DNA of 52,721 nt, taken from Phycisphaerales bacterium (lineage in GTDB: Bacteria > Planctomycetota > Phycisphaerae > Phycisphaerales > UBA1924). Location: assembly GCA_016793015.1 (NCBI GenBank), contig JAEUJD010000088.1, positions 1 to 52,721 of the forward strand, written 5' to 3'. Position numbers and translations under genes: made by a program. Shown piece after piece: positions 43,385 to 52,080 of this stretch (the stretch's first letter is position 1; each line of letters starts with the position of its first letter). Under the pieces are notes generated by a model, which had not been told where the DNA came from, did not search any database, and saw only the letters and a program-made list of their open reading frames with translations.

Positions 43385-46300
43385 ATGACCGACCCGAATC
43401 GCCTCCAGCCCGAACGAACCCTGCTGCGTTCCATCGTTCCGCTCGTAGCGCACCGCGCCGAAGTGGAGCAGCAGATCGCGTCGGGTCTGCGTCAAGCGTT
43501 GAGCGAAGCCGAGGCCGAAAGCAAGCGCACCCAGGCCAAGATCAACGAAGATGCCGAGCGCGACCTCGCGGAACTCGACCGCAATCACGCCGCGGGGCTT
43601 GAACAGCTCAAGGCCCGGCTCGATCAACTCGTCGCAGAAACCACCGACCTGCGCGATCGCGAGCTCTCCAAGTTTTCGATCGGTCTCTCGGAACTTGAGC
43701 ACAAGGCCGAACAGCAAGCCGAAGAAGCGCTCTGGCTCTCGGAAACGGTGGGCGAATCGACACTGCGCAAGACCAAACTTGCGCACGAAACGACCACCAA
43801 GGCGCTGAAGGGAAGGCGGGAGGACCTCGAAGTCGGCGCGGACCGGGCACGGGCGTTGCTTCTCAAGAAGGGGCACACGCTCCCGCCCACGCCGGACGAT
43901 GTGCACCGCCCGCGCTCCAGCCCCGTGACCAACGCGGATCTGGATGCATCCGCCCTGAACGTCGCGAATCACGTCCACTGGCTCGAACGCGCCTTCAGCC
44001 CGTTCCTCCTGCGAGGCGAGGGCATCGCGCTGCTGCTGCTGCTGATGATTGGGCTCGGCGCGGGCGGGGCCGCGATGAATCGCTGGCCACCGGTTGCCCG
44101 GGACGTTGTGATTGGGGTCGGGATCGGCAGCGTGCTCGCGTTTGTTGTGCTGCTGGTCGTGCGCACGCTCGCTCACAAGCGGATCGCGCCCGCCACGCTC
44201 GCGTTTGTGCGCGCGTACGAGTCGGCGAAACTTCAACTCGAAGCGGCGCAGCTCGAGGCCGATGCGGCACGCGACCGCGTGCTGGGCGAAGTGCACGCGA
44301 TCAAGAAACGCGAGAATCGCTCCGCAGAAACCCGCTTGCTCGAGGCCCGCGAGCTGTACGAACAGAAGCGGAGCGTGAAAGAACCCAAGCTCCGCACCGA
44401 GCTTGATTACCGTGTGCGTAAAGCCGAAGAACGCCGCGCCGGGAAGCTCGAACGCGCCGAAGCCGACTTCAGGGCAGCGCGGACGCGCCGGGAAGCCGTT
44501 CGAGACGAACACATCGCGGCAAGCGCCTCCCGGCGAGAGCAGGCGATTGCCGCCGCCCATGAGGTCGCGGCGAAGCGCGAAGTCGATCTTCAGGCCCGCT
44601 GGCTCGACGAGGGCAACCGCCTGCTCGATGAAGCGCGCGCCACGGGCGCAGCGAGCGCCGCCGACCAGCCCGATTGGTCCGCTCTGCTCAATCGGCCCGC
44701 CCGCGAGAGCAGCAACGACCTGATCCGAGTCGGCTGGATCAATGTCAATCTCGCCGAGATGCCCGGTGGATTGCCGACCTCCGAAGGTTTGAAGCTCTCG
44801 GGCGAACCATCGATCCGCCTGCCTCTGAATCTCGACCTGCGTGGCGTGGGTTCGCTGGTGATGCACACCACGCCGGAGTCGCGCGCCCGCGCTCTCAGCA
44901 CAATCCAGGCGGCCATGCTCCGTCTGCTGAGCCAGTTGCCTCCCGGAAAAGTCCGCTTCACGATGTTTGATCCGGTCGGCCTGGGCCAGAGCTTCGCGGG
45001 CTTTATGCAGCTCGCCGACTTTGAGCCGTTGATTGTCGGCGATCGCATCTGGACCGAGCCGCGTCACCTCGAGCAGAAGCTCACCGACCTGACCGAGCAC
45101 ATGGAGCAGGTGATCCAGAAGTACCTGCGCAACCAGTTCGCGAGCATTCAGGATTACAACGTTCAGGCGGGCGAGATCGCCGAGCCTTTCCGTTTCCTCG
45201 TCATTGCAGATCTGCCCGCGAACTTCAGCGAGGCAGCCGCCAAGCGCCTCGCGGCGATCGTCGCCAGCGGCCCGCGCTGCGGCGTTTTCACGCTCATCAT
45301 GGCTGACTCGCGTGCCCGCCCACCGGCTTGGCTGCCAATGGCCGACATCGAGCGCGGCGCGATCACCATGAACTGGAAGGGCGATCAATTTGTCGTCCGC
45401 GACGAGGACTACGCGCGCTGGAAGGTCGACCTCGAACAGGCTCCGCCCGACGATGCCTTCCACGCTCTGATCAAACATCTGGGCACGCTCGCGAAAGACT
45501 CGGGACGCGTACAGGTGCCGTTCGACACGGTCGCGCCCAAGCCCCACGAACTCTGGACCCGCAGTTCGGCCAAAGAACTCGAAGCGCCGATCGGGCGTGC
45601 GGGCGCAACCAAGATTCAGAGCCTCATTCTCGGCAAGGGAACCGCGCAGCACGGCCTGATCGCCGGACGCACCGGCTCGGGCAAATCGACCCTGCTCCAC
45701 GCGATCATCACCAGCCTGGCGATGTGGTACAGCCCGGAAGAGATCGAGCTGTATCTGGTCGACTTCAAGAAGGGCGTGGAATTCAAGACCTACGCGACGA
45801 ATCAACTCCCCCACGCCCGCGTCATCGCGGTCGAGAGCGAACGCGAATTCGGCATCAGCGTGCTGCGACGCCTGGATGCGGAATTGACGAAGCGTGGCAC
45901 GATCATGCGCGACCTTGGCGTGCAGGATCTCGCGGGCTACCGAAATGCCACGAAGGACAATCCAGATCGCGACCCGATGCCGCGCATCCTGTTCATCGTG
46001 GATGAATTCCAGGAGTTCTTCGTCGAAGACGACAAGATGGCCCAGGAAGCGATGCTGCTGCTCGACCGCCTCGTGCGTCAGGGCCGCGCCTTCGGCATGC
46101 ATGTCGTCCTTGGAAGCCAGACCATCGGCGGCGCGTACAGCCTCGCACGCAGCACGATCGGGCAGATGGCGGTGCGCATCGCCCTCCAGTGCAGCGAGTC
46201 GGATTCGTACCTGATTCTCAGTGAAGACAATCCCGCGGCACGATTGCTCACGCGCCCGGGTGAAGCAATATACAACGATGCGAGCGGCCTGCTCGAAGGC

Positions 46301-47296
46301 AACAGCCCGTTTCAGGTTGTGTGGCTGCCCGACGATGCGCGGGACGAGAAGCTGCGCCAAGTGCGAGAGAAGACCAAAACGCTCCGCCGCCAGCCGCCGC
46401 CCGCCTTGATCTTTGAGGGCAACCTCCCCTCCAACATGGAACGAAACGCCGGGCTGCTCGCGCTGCTGTCGGGCGAAGGCCGTTCGGCCAAGATCGCCCC
46501 GAAAGTCTGGCTTGGCGATGCGGTTTCGATCAAAGACCCGACAGCGGTCACTTTCCGCCCGCAAAGCGGCGCGAATCTGCTCATCGTGGGACAAAGCGAG
46601 CGTGCCGCGTTCGGGCTTCTGGTCGGCGCGACAATCGCGCTCGCTGCACGACTCCCTCAGCCCCCGCGCGAAGGCGGTGCACCCCGCATTACCATTATCG
46701 AAGGCCCAAGCCCGGAATGGGACGGCGCGACCCCTCTTTTGGACGCGGCGACTCGACTGACGCCGACCGTAAAACATGCCGCGGCACGCGGAGCTGATGA
46801 GGCGCTTGCGATCGTGTATGCAGAACTCGAACGCCGGCGCGGGATCGAGCAGGGCGAGTTTGAACCGATCTTCCTGATGGTGCATGGCATTCATCGGTTC
46901 AGGTCCTTGCGGAAGGCGGAAGACGACTACGGATTCGGCGGGAACGGTGAAGAAGCGGTCACGAAGCCGGACAAGCAATTCATGACGATCCTGCGAGAGG
47001 GGCCGACAGTCGGGATTCACACGATCGCGTGGTGCGACAATGTGGCGAATCTGGAGCGGGCGATCGATCGGCGGGGCGTAAAGGAGTTTGATCTTCGTGC
47101 CTTGTTCCAGATGAGCGGCGCGGATTCGAGTTCTCTGATCGATTCGCCGCACGCTCAGTCGCTCGGGCAGAATCGTGCGCTCCTGTACAGCGAAGAGACC
47201 GGGACGTTCGAGAAATTCCGGCCGTATGCGCCGCCGGATCCCGAGGCGCTGGCGCGATTGCTCGCGCCGCTCTCCAGCGGCATTCAGCGCGTTTGA
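43385..47296 (+). CDS. FtsK/SpoIIIE-type ATPase, EssC/EccC-like, with three ATPase-like modules
   Basis: 1303 residues. N-terminal coiled coil (about 1-170); two membrane helices (about 211-228 and 240-260); a second coiled coil (about 270-415). Module 1 (about 480-690) has an FtsK-like core but VMHTTPES where Walker A should be. Module 2 (about 740-1000) is intact: GRTGSGKST (760-768), LVDFKKGVEF, FIVDEFQEFF (Walker B), and IGQMAVRIALQCSESDS. Module 3 (about 1050-1280) is degenerate: LIVGQSERAAF and FLMVHGIHRF. One active plus two degenerate modules after a short membrane anchor is the EssC/EccC layout rather than that of DNA-pumping FtsK (no gamma domain). Overlaps convergent proA by 13 bases. 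Confidence 0.8.
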   Translation: MTDPNRLQPERTLLRSIVPLVAHRAEVEQQIASGLRQALSEAEAESKRTQAKINEDAERDLAELDRNHAAGLEQLKARLDQLVAETTDLRDRELSKFSIGLSELEHKAEQQAEEALWLSETVGESTLRKTKLAHETTTKALKGRREDLEVGADRARALLLKKGHTLPPTPDDVHRPRSSPVTNADLDASALNVANHVHWLERAFSPFLLRGEGIALLLLLMIGLGAGGAAMNRWPPVARDVVIGVGIGSVLAFVVLLVVRTLAHKRIAPATLAFVRAYESAKLQLEAAQLEADAARDRVLGEVHAIKKRENRSAETRLLEARELYEQKRSVKEPKLRTELDYRVRKAEERRAGKLERAEADFRAARTRREAVRDEHIAASASRREQAIAAAHEVAAKREVDLQARWLDEGNRLLDEARATGAASAADQPDWSALLNRPARESSNDLIRVGWINVNLAEMPGGLPTSEGLKLSGEPSIRLPLNLDLRGVGSLVMHTTPESRARALSTIQAAMLRLLSQLPPGKVRFTMFDPVGLGQSFAGFMQLADFEPLIVGDRIWTEPRHLEQKLTDLTEHMEQVIQKYLRNQFASIQDYNVQAGEIAEPFRFLVIADLPANFSEAAAKRLAAIVASGPRCGVFTLIMADSRARPPAWLPMADIERGAITMNWKGDQFVVRDEDYARWKVDLEQAPPDDAFHALIKHLGTLAKDSGRVQVPFDTVAPKPHELWTRSSAKELEAPIGRAGATKIQSLILGKGTAQHGLIAGRTGSGKSTLLHAIITSLAMWYSPEEIELYLVDFKKGVEFKTYATNQLPHARVIAVESEREFGISVLRRLDAELTKRGTIMRDLGVQDLAGYRNATKDNPDRDPMPRILFIVDEFQEFFVEDDKMAQEAMLLLDRLVRQGRAFGMHVVLGSQTIGGAYSLARSTIGQMAVRIALQCSESDSYLILSEDNPAARLLTRPGEAIYNDASGLLEGNSPFQVVWLPDDARDEKLRQVREKTKTLRRQPPPALIFEGNLPSNMERNAGLLALLSGEGRSAKIAPKVWLGDAVSIKDPTAVTFRPQSGANLLIVGQSERAAFGLLVGATIALAARLPQPPREGGAPRITIIEGPSPEWDGATPLLDAATRLTPTVKHAAARGADEALAIVYAELERRRGIEQGEFEPIFLMVHGIHRFRSLRKAEDDYGFGGNGEEAVTKPDKQFMTILREGPTVGIHTIAWCDNVANLERAIDRRGVKEFDLRALFQMSGADSSSLIDSPHAQSLGQNRALLYSEETGTFEKFRPYAPPDPEALARLLAPLSSGIQRV

Positions 47297-48528
47297 AAGT
47301 TTCCCGATACTTCGAATCGCCTCGTGGTGAGGTCTTCAAGCCCCATCGGGCCGTACGCGTGCAGCTTGCTCGTGCTGATGCCGATCTCGGCGCCCAGGCC
47401 AAGCTCAAAGCCGTCGTTGAACCGGGTGGATGCGTTGACGATGACGCACGATGCGTCCACTCCCGCGTGAAAAGCGTTGATGGATTCCTGTGAGGCCGAC
47501 AGAATGACCTCGGTGTGGCGAGAACCGAAACGGTTGATGTGAAAGATCGCGCCGGCGACGTCGGAAACCACCTTGATCGCAACGATCAGGTCGAGGAACT
47601 CGCGGCCGAAATCCGCATCTTCGGCGAGCCGGGCGTGCTTCATTCGAGGCAGTGCGTCAGAATCGGCCCGGATCTCAACACCGGCGGCCACCAACGCGTC
47701 TTCCAACTTGGGAAGAAACTCGGACGCGATTCTTTCGTGCACGAGAATGCACTCTGCCGCGTTGCAGGTCGCGGGGGCGGAGGTCTTCGAGTTCCGGCAC
47801 ACTTCGATTGCCGCGGCCTGATCGGCGGACTCATCCACGACAATGTGGCAAACGCCCTTGGCATGGTTGAGCGTCGGGATCGTGGAATTCGCAGCAACGA
47901 AGCGGATGAGCCGCTCGCCACCCCGGGGGATAACAAGGTCGATGGAATCGCTTCGCTGCAGCAGCGACTTCAGTTCGCCCTCGTCGAACAACGGAACAAA
48001 CGTCAGTGCTGCGCGATCGAGCCCGTGCCGATCGAGCACGCGATGCACCAGAGACACGAGCGCGGCGTTCGAGCGGGCTGCCTCGCGACCGCCCTTCAGA
48101 ATGCACGCATTGCCGGCCTTGAAACAGAGCGCGAACGCATCAACCGTGACGCCGGGACGTGCTTCATAGATCATCATGATCACGCCCAGCGGCACACGCA
48201 CCCGTCGCACTTTCAGGCCCGACGGAACAGTGCGTTCCTCTGTGATCTGTCCGACGGGATCGGGCAGCGCGACGACCTGGCGCAGACCATTCGCGAGCCG
48301 CGCGAGCGATGCTTCGGTCAACTCCAATCGTCTGAGCTTGGCGGGCTCAACTTCACTTTGCCGCGCCGCCTCCAGATCCTGGGCGTTGGCTTCGAGGATT
48401 TCCGGAGCGTGGGCGATGAGCTCGATCGCGATTTCTTCCAGAACCGCATTTTTCATCGCGGTGGAGAGCGACGCGAGCGGGCGCGAAGCGTCGCGGGCCA
48501 AGCGGGCGATATCCGGGCGCTCGCTCAT
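47284..48528 (-). CDS. proA: gamma-glutamyl phosphate reductase
   Basis: Reduces glutamyl 5-phosphate to glutamate 5-semialdehyde with NADPH, second step of proline synthesis. 414 residues with the expected segments: PLGVIMMIYEARPGVTVDAF, KAGNACILKGGREA, LVIPRGGERLI, TSAPATCNAAE (catalytic Cys), FGSRHTEVIL and ASTRFNDGFELGLGAEIGIST. Its ATG overlaps the proB stop (ATGA), and its end overlaps the convergent ATPase gene by 13 bases. Confidence 0.96.
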   Translation of the reverse strand: MSERPDIARLARDASRPLASLSTAMKNAVLEEIAIELIAHAPEILEANAQDLEAARQSEVEPAKLRRLELTEASLARLANGLRQVVALPDPVGQITEERTVPSGLKVRRVRVPLGVIMMIYEARPGVTVDAFALCFKAGNACILKGGREAARSNAALVSLVHRVLDRHGLDRAALTFVPLFDEGELKSLLQRSDSIDLVIPRGGERLIRFVAANSTIPTLNHAKGVCHIVVDESADQAAAIEVCRNSKTSAPATCNAAECILVHERIASEFLPKLEDALVAAGVEIRADSDALPRMKHARLAEDADFGREFLDLIVAIKVVSDVAGAIFHINRFGSRHTEVILSASQESINAFHAGVDASCVIVNASTRFNDGFELGLGAEIGISTSKLHAYGPMGLEDLTTRRFEVSGNFQTR

Positions 48529-49655
48529 GCTTTCTCCTTCTCGAGCAGAAGCAAGTCGTCGCGGTGGATGACCTCATCGCAGTGCGAATAGCCAAGAACC
48601 TTCACGATCTCGGACGCCTTCTTGCCTTTGATCAGCCCAATCTCGCCCGATGAATACGCACAAAGGCCCTTTGCCAGCGGCTTGCCGGCGTCGTCGATCA
48701 CCTCCACCACTTCTCCTTGATCGAACGTGCCCCGGACCGATGCGATGCCCGAGGGCAAGAGGCTCGCGCCGCGTGAGCGGATTGCCTTGACGGCGCCGGA
48801 ATCGATGACGATTCCGCCCTTGGCTTTGGCGGCAAGCCCGATCCAGCGCCGGCGCGCATCCGGTCCGCCGGCTTGTGCCGCGAAATATGTGCCGATCGGT
48901 TCGCCCGCGAGCAGCCGAGGAACCGCGCGTGCCAAACGACCCGGGGCGATGATTGCGGGAATGCCGACCCGATTCACGATCGAGGCGGCGTCGAGCTTGG
49001 TCGCCATGCCGCCCGTACCAACAGAAGACTTGTCCGTACGAACGTGCTTTCTTGCATCTTCGACACGCTCAAACTGGGGCACGACCTTTGCGTTTCGGGC
49101 ATCCGAGCCGAGCACGCCGGGCGCGGAGCTGAGCATCACAAGCAGATCCGCGCGGAGCATAGCGGCCGTGAGCGCCGATAAGCGATCGTTGTCGCCAAGC
49201 TTGATCTCGTCGAACGAGACGCTGTCGTTCTCGTTGATGATCGGGATAATCCCGTGTTCGAGCAGCGTCTCGAGCGTGTGCCGCGCGTTGAGAAAGCGGG
49301 ATCGCTGCTCGAAGTCCTCCGCCGTGAGAAGTACCTGCGCGACGGAGTGACCGGTTCTTTCCAGCGCCGAGGCGTAGCGTGCCATCAAGCGCTGCTGACC
49401 GACCGCGGCGGCCGCCTGCTTGAGCCGGATCGTGCGGGGTGGTGCATCAAGCCCGAGCGCGCGAAACCCGCAGGCAACGGCACCGGACGAAACAACGACA
49501 ACCTGCGTGCGGGCGCGTGAAAGTTCGGCGATCTGCGTGCAAAGCCGCCGGAAAGCTCCGGGAGAAATCGCACCGCCGGGCGCGAGAACCGCGCTGCCCA
49601 CCTTGATGATGATTCGGCGAACCGGCGGGAGTTGGCGGAGCGATGCGGATTGCAC
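48525..49655 (-). CDS. proB: glutamate 5-kinase
   Basis: First step of proline synthesis. 376 residues: amino acid kinase domain (IIIKVGSAVLAPGG, VVVVSSGAVACG, PIINENDSVSFDEIKLGDNDRLSA, VGTGGMATKLDAA) plus a C-terminal PUA domain (GIVIDSGAVKAIRSRGASLLPSGI ... IGLIKGK). The start is the GTG at 49655; no ATG is near and the longer frame is unrelated. No good ribosome binding site is visible. Confidence 0.93.
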   Translation of the reverse strand: MQSASLRQLPPVRRIIIKVGSAVLAPGGAISPGAFRRLCTQIAELSRARTQVVVVSSGAVACGFRALGLDAPPRTIRLKQAAAAVGQQRLMARYASALERTGHSVAQVLLTAEDFEQRSRFLNARHTLETLLEHGIIPIINENDSVSFDEIKLGDNDRLSALTAAMLRADLLVMLSSAPGVLGSDARNAKVVPQFERVEDARKHVRTDKSSVGTGGMATKLDAASIVNRVGIPAIIAPGRLARAVPRLLAGEPIGTYFAAQAGGPDARRRWIGLAAKAKGGIVIDSGAVKAIRSRGASLLPSGIASVRGTFDQGEVVEVIDDAGKPLAKGLCAYSSGEIGLIKGKKASEIVKVLGYSHCDEVIHRDDLLLLEKEKA

Positions 49656-49717
49656 GGGGAGGAGACTATGCCTTGCATGGGGAAGGGAAGTTTCGCGCAA
49701 GAACCGATCGAACAGAA

Positions 49718-51427
49718 TCAGCGGATGATGGCGACCTTGCGCAGCGGGATCGGGGCGCTGCGGGCGGTCCGCACATCGACGGCCATGGCCCGGGCCCTCT
49801 CGGCGATCTCGGGATTGCGCTCGGACCCGACGTAATCCAGGAACGCGAGGACTTCGGTCGAGCGCTGCTCGAAATCGCGCCCGATGTTCGAGAGGTGGGC
49901 CATCGCCTCGATGCGGAACATGGGGGTCGAGTTCAGCGCGAGGTCTTTCAGAAAGACGATCAGCATGGTGGATGCACCGTCGCCGGGATCGCGCGCGACT
50001 TGCCAGTAGATGACTCCGAGATCGGCCTGCCCGACCTGAATCTGGCGGGAGAGTGAGAGGAGAAGGAGCGTGGCGCCCTCGCACCGTTCAGCCTTGGCAC
50101 CGAGCAGTCCGGTCGCGCCGGCAACTTCGAGCACGGGCTCGCCGCAGACCGCCAACGCGCGAAAGGACGGAAGCAGATCGGGCGAGGGACGGATGAACCG
50201 TGAGATCGCGTTCAGAACACGGGGCTGCTCGGGGCCGGGCAGATCGCCGAAGGCTCGCAGCGATGCCTCGCTCGCGTCGGGGATGAGGACCGAGAGCATG
50301 GCCAGGACCGCAGCGGTGTTCGCCCGTCCCATCTCCGAATCTTCTGCCAGAACACGCGCTTCGAGCATCGGCACGATGGGCGTCGCGTGCTCTCCGGCCA
50401 GCGCGACCAGGCGCAGCAGCCCCCACCACTCCGGCGTGCGCACCGTCGCTGCGGAAACGCGTTCGAGCAGCAGCGGAACGAGTTCACGCAGCTCCGCGGC
50501 GCACCTCTGGGGGTCGCTCGCGATCGACAGTCGGCCGGAACTATCAACCGTGCTGCGGGCGCGAACATAACACTCGGCCAGATAGGCCATCGCTTCACCC
50601 GCACCCGGAGAATGTGAAACGCAGAGCAATCGGACCGATGATTTCCATGCCTCGAATGGAATCTCGCCCTCGAAGCGGCTCCGATTCAGAATCGTGGATG
50701 CCCTTGAGACAGCATCCGGATGTTCGGCCCTGGCGATTGCATCGATTGCCTTGCCGATCGCCCAGGTCTTCTGCCATCCCGCAACCCGGCCGTTGGCGAG
50801 CCTCCCGGAAAGCGTTGCGGAATCAAACGGAGTGGGCGCGCCGATGATGGCATCCGCCGGAAGCGAAAACATGCCGGCGATCAGCACCGTGGTCGGTACA
50901 AAGTTCTGCGCTCCACCGTGATCGGCGCGGATCAACTGATAGGCAAACTGCCCCGCGAGCTGGAACGTCACCGCGATCGCGATCAGCAGGGGCCAGCGCT
51001 TGCGCTGCATCAGATCGGAGATTGACCGCACTTCGCTGCCGCATTCCGGACAGACCGTGCGCCCGTCCGCCTGCGGATCAACCCCGTCCATGTTGTACCA
51101 GCAGCGCGGGCAGAGCGGGCTGCCCCTCGTCGAGCGGCCGATTATTCCGATCAGGCCGATACCGATCCCGAACAGCACAAGACTGGCGGCGCTCCCCAGC
51201 ATGAACACGGTGATCGTGCCGAAATCGACGCCTGTCCAGCCACGGATGCGTTCGCGACAATAGATCAATATCCCGGCGCATGCACCGAGCCAAAGGCCGG
51301 CGAGAACGTGCGAACGGCGCAGCCGGGGCGTAGCCGATCTCCACGCGCGCGCAAAGTACAGCAGCATGGCAACAGCCACGATGATCGGCAGCGGCAGCAG
51401 AACTGCAAAGAAGATCCGGTCGATCAC
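49718..51427 (-). CDS. membrane protein with zinc ribbon and helical-repeat domain
   Basis: 569 residues. Three N-terminal membrane helices, then a zinc ribbon CPRCWYNMDGVDPQADGRTVCPECG (two CxxC-type knuckles), a fourth helix (WPLLIAIAVTFQLAGQFAYQL), and about 390 residues of alpha-helical repeats resembling HEAT (LVALAGEHATPIVPMLEARVLA, AISRFIRPSPDLLPSFRAL). Such ribbons inside membrane proteins are common in Planctomycetota. Function unknown. Its ATG overlaps the stop of the upstream gene, so the two are coupled. Confidence 0.65.
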   Translation of the reverse strand: MIDRIFFAVLLPLPIIVAVAMLLYFARAWRSATPRLRRSHVLAGLWLGACAGILIYCRERIRGWTGVDFGTITVFMLGSAASLVLFGIGIGLIGIIGRSTRGSPLCPRCWYNMDGVDPQADGRTVCPECGSEVRSISDLMQRKRWPLLIAIAVTFQLAGQFAYQLIRADHGGAQNFVPTTVLIAGMFSLPADAIIGAPTPFDSATLSGRLANGRVAGWQKTWAIGKAIDAIARAEHPDAVSRASTILNRSRFEGEIPFEAWKSSVRLLCVSHSPGAGEAMAYLAECYVRARSTVDSSGRLSIASDPQRCAAELRELVPLLLERVSAATVRTPEWWGLLRLVALAGEHATPIVPMLEARVLAEDSEMGRANTAAVLAMLSVLIPDASEASLRAFGDLPGPEQPRVLNAISRFIRPSPDLLPSFRALAVCGEPVLEVAGATGLLGAKAERCEGATLLLLSLSRQIQVGQADLGVIYWQVARDPGDGASTMLIVFLKDLALNSTPMFRIEAMAHLSNIGRDFEQRSTEVLAFLDYVGSERNPEIAERARAMAVDVRTARSAPIPLRKVAIIR

Positions 51428-51999
51428 GGGCGGCCTCGCATCCCTTCCGGGAAGACTGTACCGGATGCATCCACCCCGGGTTCCGCCGGCACCGGCCAGC
51501 GCGAGACGATTGCCGCGTGCAGGTCGGCGAGCGTTGCCGCCAGAAGGCCGATCCGGGCCCGGATTTCGGCGGTGCTTTGCGGACTTCCAGCCCGCAATCG
51601 GGCGAGAGCCCCTGCATCCTGGGCAATGGTGCTGAGCTTGGCGGCAAGCTCGGCGATGGATGACGAAGAGGGCAGTGCCGTCGCATCGTTCCGCAAACGA
51701 ATCGCATCGAGTTCGCCGGCAAGGATCTCCAGGAGCGCTGTACGCGAGGCGATGCGCTCGGCCGCGTCGCTTGAGACGTGTTCCGCGAGCGAACGTGCCG
51801 CGGCGGATGCGATCTCGTCGAGGCGATGGATCTCGGGCGTTGCGGGATGTGAGTGCGCGATGAACTCGGTGAGGCGTCGAGCGATGACAAGGCGCTGCTC
51901 GTCGGATTGTTCGGCAGCGGAGCGGGACGCGGCGAGCAGCTCGGCGAGTTTGGAAGACCAGTCGGAGAGCGACACGAGAGAATCAAATTCGGTTGACAT
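51424..51999 (-). CDS. helical protein of unknown function
   Basis: 191 residues, Ala/Leu-rich and predicted all-helical (WSSKLAELLAASRSAAEQS, LVIARRLTEFIAHSH, EIASAAARSLAEHV). No motif recognised. The ATG at 51999 is preceded by GGAG. Its 4-base overlap with the zinc-ribbon gene and the similar composition of the next upstream gene suggest one operon. Confidence 0.55.
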   Translation of the reverse strand: MSTEFDSLVSLSDWSSKLAELLAASRSAAEQSDEQRLVIARRLTEFIAHSHPATPEIHRLDEIASAAARSLAEHVSSDAAERIASRTALLEILAGELDAIRLRNDATALPSSSSIAELAAKLSTIAQDAGALARLRAGSPQSTAEIRARIGLLAATLADLHAAIVSRWPVPAEPGVDASGTVFPEGMRGRP

Positions 52000-52080
52000 G
52001 GGAGGCTCCGGGTGTAGAGGTGGAAGAAAAAGAACGGCAACGAGCGCGACAGCGCGGGGCTTTGAGTTTGATTTCGGAGT

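Noticed and set aside
40877..47152. Minus-strand open frame of 2091 codons opposite the ESX-like cluster
   Set aside because: It runs antisense to four genes with clear motifs on the plus strand and through the divergent gap. Its translation has no domain features; long antisense frames are expected at this base composition.
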